Shown in pieces: positions 18,601 to 25,625 of a stretch of 35,001 nucleotides of DNA. The stretch's first letter is position 1. Every line of letters starts with the position of its first letter. The DNA lies in assembly GCF_018524365.1 (NCBI RefSeq), contig NZ_JAEKFT010000038.1:1-35001 (forward strand), read 5' to 3'. The notes below the pieces were generated by a model, which was not told the DNA's origin, did not search any database, and saw only the letters and a program-made list of their open reading frames with translations. Position numbers and translations under genes: made by a program. Source of the DNA: Denitromonas iodatirespirans. GTDB lineage: Bacteria; Pseudomonadota; Gammaproteobacteria; Burkholderiales; Rhodocyclaceae.

Positions 18601-18975
18601 TCACTCCCAGTCCAGAGCGCCTTTTTTCCACACCCAGACGTAACCGATCAGGAGAATGCCTAAGAAGACAAGCATCTCGAAAAAACCGAACAAGCGCAGG
18701 GATTCAGTACCGGCAATTTCCTGGAGAATCGTTGCCCACGGAAACAGGAAGGCAATCTCCAGATCAAAAATAATGAAAAGAATAGCGAGCAGGTAATAAC
18801 GCACATCAAATTTCATGCGCGCATCTTCGAAGGGCTCAAAGCCGCACTCGTAGGGGGAGAGTTTTTCGCTATCGGGGCGGTGCGGCCCAATAAGCCGACC
18901 CATGACGATCGGCGCGACACCAAAGGCGAGCCCGACCAAGATGAAAACAAGCACGGGGAAATAGTTTTCGAGCAT
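18601..18975 (-). CDS. nuoA: NADH-quinone oxidoreductase subunit A
   Basis: The first gene of the nuo operon: a small membrane subunit with three helices. The conserved loop [20 protein letters not shown] (around residues 39-58) with its Cys, which takes part in the quinone-linked active/deactive region, is intact. Two adjacent ATGs are possible (18978 and 18975). I chose the second, giving [10 protein letters not shown] and 124 residues, because GGGA is then seven bases upstream. No clear promoter was found in the 72 bp up to tRNA-Leu, which is mostly hairpins. Confidence 0.95.
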   Translation of the reverse strand: MLENYFPVLVFILVGLAFGVAPIVMGRLIGPHRPDSEKLSPYECGFEPFEDARMKFDVRYYLLAILFIIFDLEIAFLFPWATILQEIAGTESLRLFGFFEMLVFLGILLIGYVWVWKKGALDWE

Positions 18976-18995
18976 CATCGATCCCGGTCTTTGTT

Positions 18996-19036
18996 TGCGG
19001 AAAATCCGCATGGAAACGCCCGCATACTGCGGGCGT
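18996..19036 (-). terminator. Two hairpins between tRNA-Leu and nuoA
   Basis: Just after the tRNA 3' end on the minus strand is a perfect nine-pair stem (ACGCCCGCA/TGCGGGCGT, 19016-19036) with a three-base loop, followed by TTTCC. A six-pair stem (TGCGGA/TCCGCA, 18996-19010) comes next. The first may end or process the tRNA transcript. The T-run is short, so readthrough into nuoA is possible. Confidence 0.5.
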
Positions 19037-19047
19037 CCAAGTATTTC

Positions 19048-19133
19048 TGGTGCCGACGGTGAGACTCGAACTCACACGACTTTACGTCACCACCCCCTCA
19101 AGATGGCGTGTCTACCAATTTCACCACGTCGGC
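19048..19133 (-). tRNA. leuU: tRNA-Leu (anticodon GAG)
   Basis: An 86-base class II tRNA with encoded CCA. The acceptor stem GCCGACG/CGTCGGC pairs fully, followed by discriminator A. The anticodon arm CCATC-TTGAGGG-GGTGG places GAG in the loop, the variable arm is long as required for leucine, and the T arm contains GTTCGAGTC. It reads CUC/CUU leucine codons. It sits between secG and nuoA. Confidence 0.97.
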
Positions 19134-19157
19134 ACACATAGCGTTACAGCGGGACGA

Positions 19158-19185
19158 ATTATACGACTTCTACCGCGCTGCGCAA
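19158..19185 (-). promoter_or_regulatory. Sigma-70-type promoter of tRNA-Leu
   Basis: On the minus strand a perfect -10 box TATAAT (19158-19163) lies 16 bases from a -35-like TTGCGC (19180-19185). The start would fall near 19151, about 18 bases before the tRNA 5' end. The discriminator after the -10 box is GC-rich, as in stringently controlled stable-RNA promoters. It could also feed nuoA if the downstream hairpins are leaky. Confidence 0.7.
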
Positions 19186-19198
19186 ACTTTTTTGCACC

Positions 19199-19549
19199 TT
19201 ATTTGGGCACCGTATTCACTTTCGAATCCGAACCGCTCGTCGGGGCCGGAACCGTCTCGCCAGCCGCGGGAACGGCCTGCTCCATCACGCTGGCGGGCAC
19301 CGTCCGCGCGCTGCTGGCAAGGTAGCTCAGCCCGAGGCTGGTCACAAAGAAGACGGTTGCCAACACGCCGGTCGTCCGGCTCATGAAGTTGGCCGAACCG
19401 GATGCACCAAACAGGCTACCCGACGCACCACTGCCGAACGCGGCCCCGGCATCCGCGCCTTTGCCGTGCTGCAGCAAGACCAGCCCGATGACACCGATAC
19501 CCACCAGGACATGCACGGTCAGTACAATCGAAAACAGATAGCTACCCAT
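19199..19549 (-). CDS. secG: Protein-export membrane protein SecG
   Basis: The small non-essential subunit of the SecYEG translocon that assists SecA-driven export. The 116-residue product has two transmembrane helices (about 3-25 and 57-80) around the conserved loop LLQHGKGADAGAAFGSGASG (25-44) and a SLFGASGSANFMSRTT segment. The C-terminal 35 residues are Pro/Ala/Ser-rich. An AGGA ribosome site lies 11 bases before the ATG. It follows tpiA by 32 bp, an arrangement common in Betaproteobacteria, and probably shares its transcript. Confidence 0.95.
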   Translation of the reverse strand: MGSYLFSIVLTVHVLVGIGVIGLVLLQHGKGADAGAAFGSGASGSLFGASGSANFMSRTTGVLATVFFVTSLGLSYLASSARTVPASVMEQAVPAAGETVPAPTSGSDSKVNTVPK

Positions 19550-19581
19550 GATTCACTCGTTCCTGAACTAGAAAGTTCTTA

Positions 19582-20331
19582 TCAAACGACGACTGCCGCA
19601 TTGCAGATCGCCAAAAAAGCTTCGGCATCGAGCGCGGCGCCCCCGATCAGGCCACCGTCGATGTCATCCACCGCAAACAAGGCCGGCGCGGTTTCCGGCT
19701 TCACGCTGCCGCCATACAAAATTCTGACCGTCTTCGCCGCCGCAGCCGACACCTTCGCCAGCGCAGCGCGGATGTCGGCATGCACCTCGGCCGCCTCGGC
19801 CACACTGGCGGACAGGCCGGTGCCGATCGCCCAGACCGGCTCGTAGGCAATCACCAGCCGCTCGACCAGCGACGCGCCGAGCGCCAGCACCGGCGCCAAC
19901 TGGGCCGCAATCACCGTAGCGGTGCGCCCCGACAAGCGCTCCTCGCGGGTTTCCCCCACGCATACGATCGGGGTCATCCCCGCACGCAAGGCCGCCGCCG
20001 CCTTTTCTGCAACACGCTGACTCGACTCGGCATGCCTCGCCCGACGCTCGGAGTGACCGACGATCACGTAGCGACAGCCCATTTCGTTCAACATGCCGGC
20101 ACTGATTTCGCCGGTAAACGCCCCGTCTTCGCACTCGCTGACATCCTGCGCACCGAGTTGCAGGCGCGCGCCGCCGATGGCCGCCTGGGTATCGCTCAGG
20201 TACACGAAAGGCACACAGACCGCCACCTCGGGCCCCTGCGGCAAGCGGGAAACCAGCGTCGGCACGAGCGATGCCACCATCTCGCGCCGTCCGTGCATTT
20301 TCCAGTTCCCGGCGACCAGTTTTGTTCTCAT
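19582..20331 (-). CDS. tpiA: Triosephosphate isomerase
   Basis: Interconverts dihydroxyacetone phosphate and glyceraldehyde 3-phosphate in glycolysis and gluconeogenesis; acts as a cytoplasmic TIM-barrel dimer. Catalytic residues are in place: Asn9/Lys11 in GNWKM, His93 in VGHSERR, and Glu164 in AYEPVWAIGTG. The phosphate-gripping loop 6 follows Glu164, and LYGGSVKPE closes the barrel. It has 249 residues, as expected. It lies 83 bp after glmM and 32 bp before secG. Confidence 0.97.
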   Translation of the reverse strand: MRTKLVAGNWKMHGRREMVASLVPTLVSRLPQGPEVAVCVPFVYLSDTQAAIGGARLQLGAQDVSECEDGAFTGEISAGMLNEMGCRYVIVGHSERRARHAESSQRVAEKAAAALRAGMTPIVCVGETREERLSGRTATVIAAQLAPVLALGASLVERLVIAYEPVWAIGTGLSASVAEAAEVHADIRAALAKVSAAAAKTVRILYGGSVKPETAPALFAVDDIDGGLIGGAALDAEAFLAICNAAVVV

Positions 20332-20414
20332 ACGCGTTGTGGCAAGGGCGGAAAAATCCGGCGATTGTAACCGCCCACCCCCGGGCTCGGCAAACTGGCG
20401 AGCCGCGGGCGCAC

Positions 20415-21776
20415 TCAGACCATTTCACCAAATGCGGCGCGAACCGTGTCGGCCAGCAGCGTGGCGTAGCGGCTGACTTCGTCGGCATCCCGCCCTTCGA
20501 CCATCACCCGCAGCAAGGGCTCGGTCCCCGACGGGCGCAAAAGTACACGCCCCCGCTCGCCAAGCGCTTCGGCCGTTGTCTTTTCCACGCTGGCGATACG
20601 GCTGTCGGCCCGCCAGTCGAAACCTGCCGGCATGCGGACGTTGATCAGACACTGCGGATAGAAGACTAAGTCCGCACAGGCCTGCTTGAGCGAGACGCCA
20701 CGCAGGCGCAGCGCGGCCAGCACCTGCAGCGCCGAAACGATGCCGTCGCCGGTGGTGTGATGATCGAGGCTGATGATGTGCCCGGAATTCTCGCCCCCGA
20801 GCCGCCATCCCTTTTCCTGCATGAGTTCAAGCACATAGCGATCGCCGACCTTGGCGCGGGCGAACGCGGCGCCCAAGCGACCGATGGCATGCTCGAAGCC
20901 GAGGTTGCTCATCAGCGTCCCGACGACGCCCTCGAGCCGGTTGGCGGCCTTCATCGCCACGGCGATGACATAGAGCAGCTTGTCGCCATCGTAAATTTCG
21001 CCGGCCGAGTCGACCATCACCAGCCGGTCGCCGTCACCATCGAGCGCAATGCCCAGATCGGCGCCATGCGTCAGCACGGCATCGCGCAGATGCGTCGGAG
21101 AGGTCGCCCCGACGCCGTCGTTGATGTTCAGGCCGTCGGGGCGCACGCCCACCGACACCACCTCGGCACCCAGTTCGTGCAGCACTTTCGGCGCAATGTG
21201 GTAGGCCGCCCCATGGGCGCAGTCGAGCGCGATCTTCATGCCGCGCAGGTCGAGATCATTGGGGAAGGTGCTCTTGCAGAATTCGATGTAACGCCCCGCC
21301 GCATCTTCGATCCGCCGGGCCTTGCCGAGACGGTCGGACGACACGCAGCCCATGCCTTCGTCAAGATGCGCCTCGATCTCCTTCTCGACGGCATCCGGCA
21401 GCTTGGTGCCGCCCGCCGAAAAGAATTTGATGCCGTTATCGTAGAAGGGGTTGTGCGAGGCGGAGATGACCACGCCCGCCTGCAGACGCAGCGCCCGCGT
21501 CAGATAGGCCACGGCCGGTGTCGGCATCGGGCCGGCCAGGATGACGTCGACACCGGCGGCCGAAAACCCGGCTTCCAGCGCCGCCTCCAGCATATAGCCG
21601 GAGATTCGCGTGTCCTTGCCGATCAGCACCGTCGGGCGCTCGCCCTTGGGCAGCTGCTCGCGCATCACCAGCGTCACCCCGGCGGCGTAGCCGAGGCGCA
21701 TGACGAAATCCGGGGTAATCGGCGCATCGCCGACGCGACCGCGCACACCATCCGTACCAAAATACTTTCTACTCAT
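20415..21776 (-). CDS. glmM: Phosphoglucosamine mutase
   Basis: Converts glucosamine 6-phosphate to glucosamine 1-phosphate on the way to UDP-GlcNAc, for peptidoglycan and LPS. The 453-residue product has the phosphorylated-serine loop ISASHNP (Ser107), the Mg2+ loop DGDGDR (246-251), the sugar-binding GGENSGH and the phosphate-binding [12 protein letters not shown] near the C-terminus. The start ATG at 21776 has GAGG ten bases upstream. It follows folP by 115 bp; the folP-glmM pair is conserved in many Proteobacteria. Confidence 0.97.
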   Translation of the reverse strand: MSRKYFGTDGVRGRVGDAPITPDFVMRLGYAAGVTLVMREQLPKGERPTVLIGKDTRISGYMLEAALEAGFSAAGVDVILAGPMPTPAVAYLTRALRLQAGVVISASHNPFYDNGIKFFSAGGTKLPDAVEKEIEAHLDEGMGCVSSDRLGKARRIEDAAGRYIEFCKSTFPNDLDLRGMKIALDCAHGAAYHIAPKVLHELGAEVVSVGVRPDGLNINDGVGATSPTHLRDAVLTHGADLGIALDGDGDRLVMVDSAGEIYDGDKLLYVIAVAMKAANRLEGVVGTLMSNLGFEHAIGRLGAAFARAKVGDRYVLELMQEKGWRLGGENSGHIISLDHHTTGDGIVSALQVLAALRLRGVSLKQACADLVFYPQCLINVRMPAGFDWRADSRIASVEKTTAEALGERGRVLLRPSGTEPLLRVMVEGRDADEVSRYATLLADTVRAAFGEMV

Positions 21777-21891
21777 AGAGAAGCAACCTCAAAATCCGAT
21801 CCGATCGCAACGGCCGCACGCCCTGCCGGCCGCCGCTCGCAAACTAACGGCGCATTATGACATCTGCCGATCGCCGCCCGCGAGGACATGC

Positions 21892-22719
21892 TCACGGTGC
21901 CAGCGCTTCGAGCACCGCCAACGCGTCACGCGTGGCAGCCACATCGTGCACACGCACGCACGCCGCACCGGCCTGCACCGCCAAGGCCGCCGCCACCGCA
22001 CTCGCCACCCCCCGTCCTTCCACCGGCTGGCCGGTCAGTGTGCCGAGCATCGACTTGCGCGACACGCCCACCAGCACCGGCGCCTGGAGGGCGAATGTCG
22101 GCAGTGCGCGAAACAAGGCCACATTGTGCGCCAGCGTCTTGCCAAAGCCGAAACCCGGGTCGATCAGGATGCGCTCGGGCGCCACCCCGACGGCCAGCAG
22201 GGCCGCCATGCGCTCGGCCAGCGCAGCGGCGACTTCCGCCACCACGTCATCGTAGTGCGGCGCCGCCTGCATCGTGCGTGGCGCACCCTGCATGTGCATC
22301 AGGCACACCGCCGCCTCGCTATCTGCGACTGCCTCGAGCGCGCCCGGTGCATGCAATGCGTTGATGTCATTGATCATCGCAGCGCCGGCCGCGATCGCGG
22401 CCGACATTACGGCCGGCTTGACGGTATCGACCGACACCGGCACATCCCAACCGGCCAGGGCCTCGACGATCGGCAGCACCCGATCCAGTTCCTCGGCCTC
22501 GCTCACCGACTCGGCGCCTGGGCGCGAAGACTCGCCGCCCAGATCCAGCAGATGCGCGCCGTCCTTGAGCGCCGCCTCGGCGCGACGTAGCACCGCATCG
22601 CGCTGCTTGAGCATGCCGTCGCCGGAGAATGAGTCCGGCGTCAGATTGAGGATCGCCATGATCTTCGGCGAGGACAAATCCAGCGCGAACCGCCCGCAGC
22701 GGAGAGTCGATACGGTCAT
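21892..22719 (-). CDS. folP: Dihydropteroate synthase
   Basis: Condenses 6-hydroxymethyl-dihydropterin pyrophosphate with p-aminobenzoate in folate synthesis; it is the target of sulfonamides. Motifs are LNLTPDSFSGDG (24-35), DLGGESSRPGA (59-69), the PGFGFGKT loop, SRKSMLG and the closing VRVHDV. I chose the ATG at 22719, which overlaps the upstream GTPase stop as TGATG; a GTG one codon earlier is possible. It has 275 residues, normal for the family. In many relatives ftsH precedes folP; here a GTPase gene does. Confidence 0.96.
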   Translation of the reverse strand: MTVSTLRCGRFALDLSSPKIMAILNLTPDSFSGDGMLKQRDAVLRRAEAALKDGAHLLDLGGESSRPGAESVSEAEELDRVLPIVEALAGWDVPVSVDTVKPAVMSAAIAAGAAMINDINALHAPGALEAVADSEAAVCLMHMQGAPRTMQAAPHYDDVVAEVAAALAERMAALLAVGVAPERILIDPGFGFGKTLAHNVALFRALPTFALQAPVLVGVSRKSMLGTLTGQPVEGRGVASAVAAALAVQAGAACVRVHDVAATRDALAVLEALAP

Positions 22720-23636
22720 CACGAGGCTTCCGCTTCATCCGGCGACTCGGCATCGTCGCCCTCTGCCGCCTGCGCCTTGGCGGCGTCGATCATCGCGGCG
22801 CGGCTCTGTGGCGTTTCCAGACTGATCTGGCCAAGCGCCCCGCTGCGGTAGTCCGACAGCAGGATCAACGCCGCCTTGTCCACATCCAGCCCGCCGCCCT
22901 TGAGCCGGCAACCGCGCCGCTGCGCCACCTCCTCGACCAGACGCACACCGTCGAAACCGGTGATGTCGGTCTTGTAGCGCTCGATCAGGCGCGCCGGATA
23001 GCGATCGAGCAGAATCTGCCCCAGCACCGCCGCCACCTCGAACTCGGCGACCGCGTTGACGCCGATCGCATGGCTGGCCGCCAGCATGAAGCCATCGGAT
23101 TCATAGGCGATCTTCGGCCACAGCATGCCCGGCGTGTCAATCAACGACATGGTCGGACTGATATCCAGGCGCTGCTGCGACTTGGTCACCGCCGGCTCAT
23201 CGCCCACCGCCGCCACCCGGCGCTTGAGCATGGCGTTCATCAGCGTCGATTTGCCGACGTTGGGAATCCCCATGATGATCATGCGCAGCGGCTTGGTGCC
23301 GTCGTTGCGGTGCGGCGCCAACTGCTGGCACAGCTTGGGCACGCGGGCGACTTCGCCGGGCTTCTTGCAGGAGATGGCCACCGCCCGCACCCCCGGCTGG
23401 GTATTGAAATGCGCGAGCCACGCCTCGGTGGCCTGCGGGTCGGCCAGATCGGATTTATTGAGCAGCTTGAGGCAGGGGCGCTGGCGATGGGCGCGCAGCG
23501 TCTCGATCATCGGGTTGCTGCTGGCCGCCGGCAGGCGTGCGTCGACCACCTCGATCACCACGTCGACCTTGGCCAAGGCCTCGGCCGCCTTCTTGCGCGC
23601 CGAATTCATGTGCCCCGGGAACCACTGGATTGTCAT
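22719..23636 (-). CDS. ylqF: YlqF/RbgA-family ribosome-assembly GTPase
   Basis: A circularly permuted GTPase that helps late assembly of the 50S subunit. Motif order shows the permutation: G4 NKSD (60-63), then G5 ISCKKPG (88-94), G1 GIPNVGKS (123-130) and G3 DTPG (167-170). The N-terminus MTIQWFPGHMNSARKK is diagnostic for the family, so I start at the ATG at 23636 and not at the longer open frame. The C-terminal domain to about residue 290 is followed by an acidic tail. Length is 305 residues. It is coupled to folP by a one-base overlap. Confidence 0.95.
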   Translation of the reverse strand: MTIQWFPGHMNSARKKAAEALAKVDVVIEVVDARLPAASSNPMIETLRAHRQRPCLKLLNKSDLADPQATEAWLAHFNTQPGVRAVAISCKKPGEVARVPKLCQQLAPHRNDGTKPLRMIIMGIPNVGKSTLMNAMLKRRVAAVGDEPAVTKSQQRLDISPTMSLIDTPGMLWPKIAYESDGFMLAASHAIGVNAVAEFEVAAVLGQILLDRYPARLIERYKTDITGFDGVRLVEEVAQRRGCRLKGGGLDVDKAALILLSDYRSGALGQISLETPQSRAAMIDAAKAQAAEGDDAESPDEAEAS

Positions 23637-23730
23637 GCCATGCCTTTTTTGCTCATCGTTGGCCGCGATTATCCCATCTCGACGCCCCGAGCGGCGCACC
23701 GTGTCGGGCGCCGGCGCTGCCAGAAAGCAC

Positions 23731-23758
23731 TAGACACCCCGTAAAAAACGTGTATTGT
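23731..23758 (+). promoter_or_regulatory. Putative promoter of the cold-shock gene
   Basis: A -35-like TAGACA (23731-23736) and a -10-like TATTGT (23753-23758) are 16 bases apart. Transcription would begin near 23765 and give a leader of about 150 bases before the ATG at 23915, similar to the long leaders of cspA-type genes that respond to temperature. A T-rich stretch and a GGA precede the start codon. No cold-shock box was verified. Confidence 0.5.
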
Positions 23759-23914
23759 GTCGGAGCAGTCGCTTCAAGCAGTTGTCCTTGCAGGTGTTTC
23801 TTCGCGGTGTTAGGTCAAACCGCCCACGTTTGAATCCCCTCAGCACGTTTCTTGATAGTTCCTGCAGGTGGGCCCTCGCGCCCAGATTTTGTTTTTTTAT
23901 GGAACACGATATAC

Positions 23915-24124
23915 ATGAGCACTCAAACCGGCACCGTGAAATGGTTCAACGACTCCAAGGGCTTCGGCTTCATTACGCCCGATGGCGGTGGTGACGACCT
24001 GTTCGCACACTTCAGCGAAATTCAGGGCAACGGCTTCCGCACCCTGGCTGAAAACCAGCGCGTCGAGTTCGAAGTCCGCACGGGCCCGAAGGGTCTGCAG
24101 GCTGCTGCCATCCGCGCAGTCTGA
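23915..24124 (+). CDS. Cold-shock protein (CspA family)
   Basis: A 69-residue single cold-shock domain protein: an OB-fold nucleic-acid chaperone that melts RNA structure and may aid translation at low temperature or under stress. RNP1 KGFGFI (about residues 15-20) and the RNP2-like DLFAHF (28-33) are intact, and the N-terminus [19 protein letters not shown] is canonical. The start is the ATG at 23915; an in-frame start 63 bases upstream would add a tail foreign to the family. It is monocistronic, with its own promoter-like site and a strong terminator. Confidence 0.97.
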   Translation: MSTQTGTVKWFNDSKGFGFITPDGGGDDLFAHFSEIQGNGFRTLAENQRVEFEVRTGPKGLQAAAIRAV

Positions 24125-24146
24125 TCGGATTCATATCGATCGCATG

Positions 24147-24174
24147 AGCGCGGCTTCGGCCGCGCTTTTTGTTT
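24147..24174 (+). terminator. Rho-independent terminator after the cold-shock gene
   Basis: A perfect eight-pair stem AGCGCGGC/GCCGCGCT with a stable TTCG tetraloop (24147-24166) is followed by TTTTTGTTTG. It lies 22 bases after the stop codon and is a textbook intrinsic terminator. Confidence 0.92.
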
Positions 24175-24260
24175 GTGGACCCGGCACGCTGGCGATCATT
24201 GCTCCTTGCCGGGTCATGCGCTAACGTTGCGCCTCCGCTCCCCCATCCGGCCTGACGCTC

Positions 24261-25424
24261 TTGCCCGCTCGCGACATCACCACCCTCGGCCAGGTCTTCA
24301 CCCCACCGCACATCGTCGACCTGATGCTGGCCTTGCGCCAACGCAGCGGGCGCGTGCTGGAACCCTCCGCCGGTGCCGGCGCCTTCAGCAGCCGACAGCC
24401 CGGCTGCACCGCCATCGAGTACGACCCCAAACTGGTCGCCGGATCGGTCGTCCAGGGTGACTTCTTCGCCTATCCACTCGCCGAGCGTTTCGACACCATC
24501 ATCGGCAATCCGCCCTACGTGCGCTTCCAGGACATTCCCGAGCCGACGCGGGCGCGGCTCGACATGGCGCATTTCGACGGACGCAGCAACCTGTTCCTGT
24601 TCTTCATCGACAAGTGCGTGCGCCATCTGGCAGACGGTGGCGAGCTGATCTTCATCGTGCCGCGCGAGTTCATCAAGCTCACTGCCGCGCGCAAGCTCAA
24701 TCGCTGGCTGTTCGACACCGGCACCATCACGCACTGGATCGAAACCGGCGACACCCGCATCTTTGCCGGCGCCGTGCCCAACTGCGCCATCTTCCGCTTC
24801 GAAAAGGGCAATTTCAGCCGCCAGACCCGTTATCGCCGCCTGCAGGACGCCGATTGGGAAACGCGCCAATTCATCGAGATGGACGGCCAGCTTGCCTTCG
24901 CCCCGACGCATATGAGCGTGCCGCTGGCCACGCTGTTCAGCGTCAAGGTCGGCGCGGTGTCCGGCGCGGACGAGGTGTTTGCCCATCCCGACGGCAATGT
25001 CGACTTCGTGTGCTCGCACACCATCGACACCGGCACCACCCGCCGCATGCTGTACAACCAGCCGCACCCCGATCTGCTGCCGCACAAGCCGCGGTTGCTG
25101 GCCCGGCGCGTGCGCCCCTTCGACGAGGCCAACTGGTGGCACTGGGGGCGCGGTTATCCGCAGTCCGACGCGCCGCGCATTTATGTCAACGGTCGCACCC
25201 GGCGCGAGGCGCCCTTCTTCCTGCATCCGGCGCCCGCCTACGACGGGGCCATCCTGGCCTTGTTTCCGCACGATCCGGCCATGCCGCTGGCACAAGCCGT
25301 TCATCTGCTGAACACCGCAGTGCCCTGGGAGGCACTGGGCTTTCGCGTCGATGGCCGCTTCCTGTTCACCCAGCGCAGCCTGCAAACCGTGCTCCTGCCC
25401 GACAGTTTCCGCGCCCTCGCCTGA
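24261..25424 (+). CDS. Solitary TaqI-like N6-adenine DNA methyltransferase
   Basis: A class I SAM-dependent N6-adenine methyltransferase of the gamma (M.TaqI/Eco57I-like) layout. Motif X is GQVFTPPHIVDLM (10-22), motif I LEPSAGAGAF (33-42), the acidic ribose-binding IEYDP (52-56), motif III GDFF (66-69) and catalytic NPPY (83-86). Residues from about 190 to 387 form the presumed target-recognition half; no helicase or nuclease domain is present. The only reasonable start in the frame is TTG at 24261, with no clear ribosome site, just after an in-frame stop at 24222-24224. No restriction endonuclease or specificity gene is next to it, so it is probably an orphan enzyme for epigenetic marking or protection. 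The target site cannot be read from sequence. Confidence 0.85.
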   Translation: MPARDITTLGQVFTPPHIVDLMLALRQRSGRVLEPSAGAGAFSSRQPGCTAIEYDPKLVAGSVVQGDFFAYPLAERFDTIIGNPPYVRFQDIPEPTRARLDMAHFDGRSNLFLFFIDKCVRHLADGGELIFIVPREFIKLTAARKLNRWLFDTGTITHWIETGDTRIFAGAVPNCAIFRFEKGNFSRQTRYRRLQDADWETRQFIEMDGQLAFAPTHMSVPLATLFSVKVGAVSGADEVFAHPDGNVDFVCSHTIDTGTTRRMLYNQPHPDLLPHKPRLLARRVRPFDEANWWHWGRGYPQSDAPRIYVNGRTRREAPFFLHPAPAYDGAILALFPHDPAMPLAQAVHLLNTAVPWEALGFRVDGRFLFTQRSLQTVLLPDSFRALA

Positions 25425-25530
25425 AATCGGCGGAACCCTCGGCCGACCGAGATTGCCCAACGGATCGATCCGAAACCGGCGATAGTCGGTCTGGATGCCA
25501 ATATCGTCCGCGCCCCTCGCTGACCGCCGA

Positions 25531-25549
25531 GCGGCGATGAAATCGCCGC
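25531..25549. other. Perfect hairpin between the methyltransferase and the c-di-GMP gene
   Basis: An eight-pair stem GCGGCGAT/ATCGCCGC with a GAA loop lies about 105 bases after the methyltransferase stop and 77 bases before the next start. No T-run follows, so it is not a standard terminator. It could mark the boundary between the two transcripts. The rest of the 200-bp gap shows no clear promoter. Confidence 0.4.
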
Positions 25550-25625
25550 CAAACTGCGCTCTGCGCAGACCGAACCTATTACTTTCAGATTATCATCGGG
25601 CAAACGCGCCGCTTGCCTATGGGTC

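Noticed and set aside
23765-23914. Cold-shock gene leader considered as a metabolite riboswitch
   Set aside because: A long leader is normal for cspA-type genes; I could not recognise any known riboswitch core.
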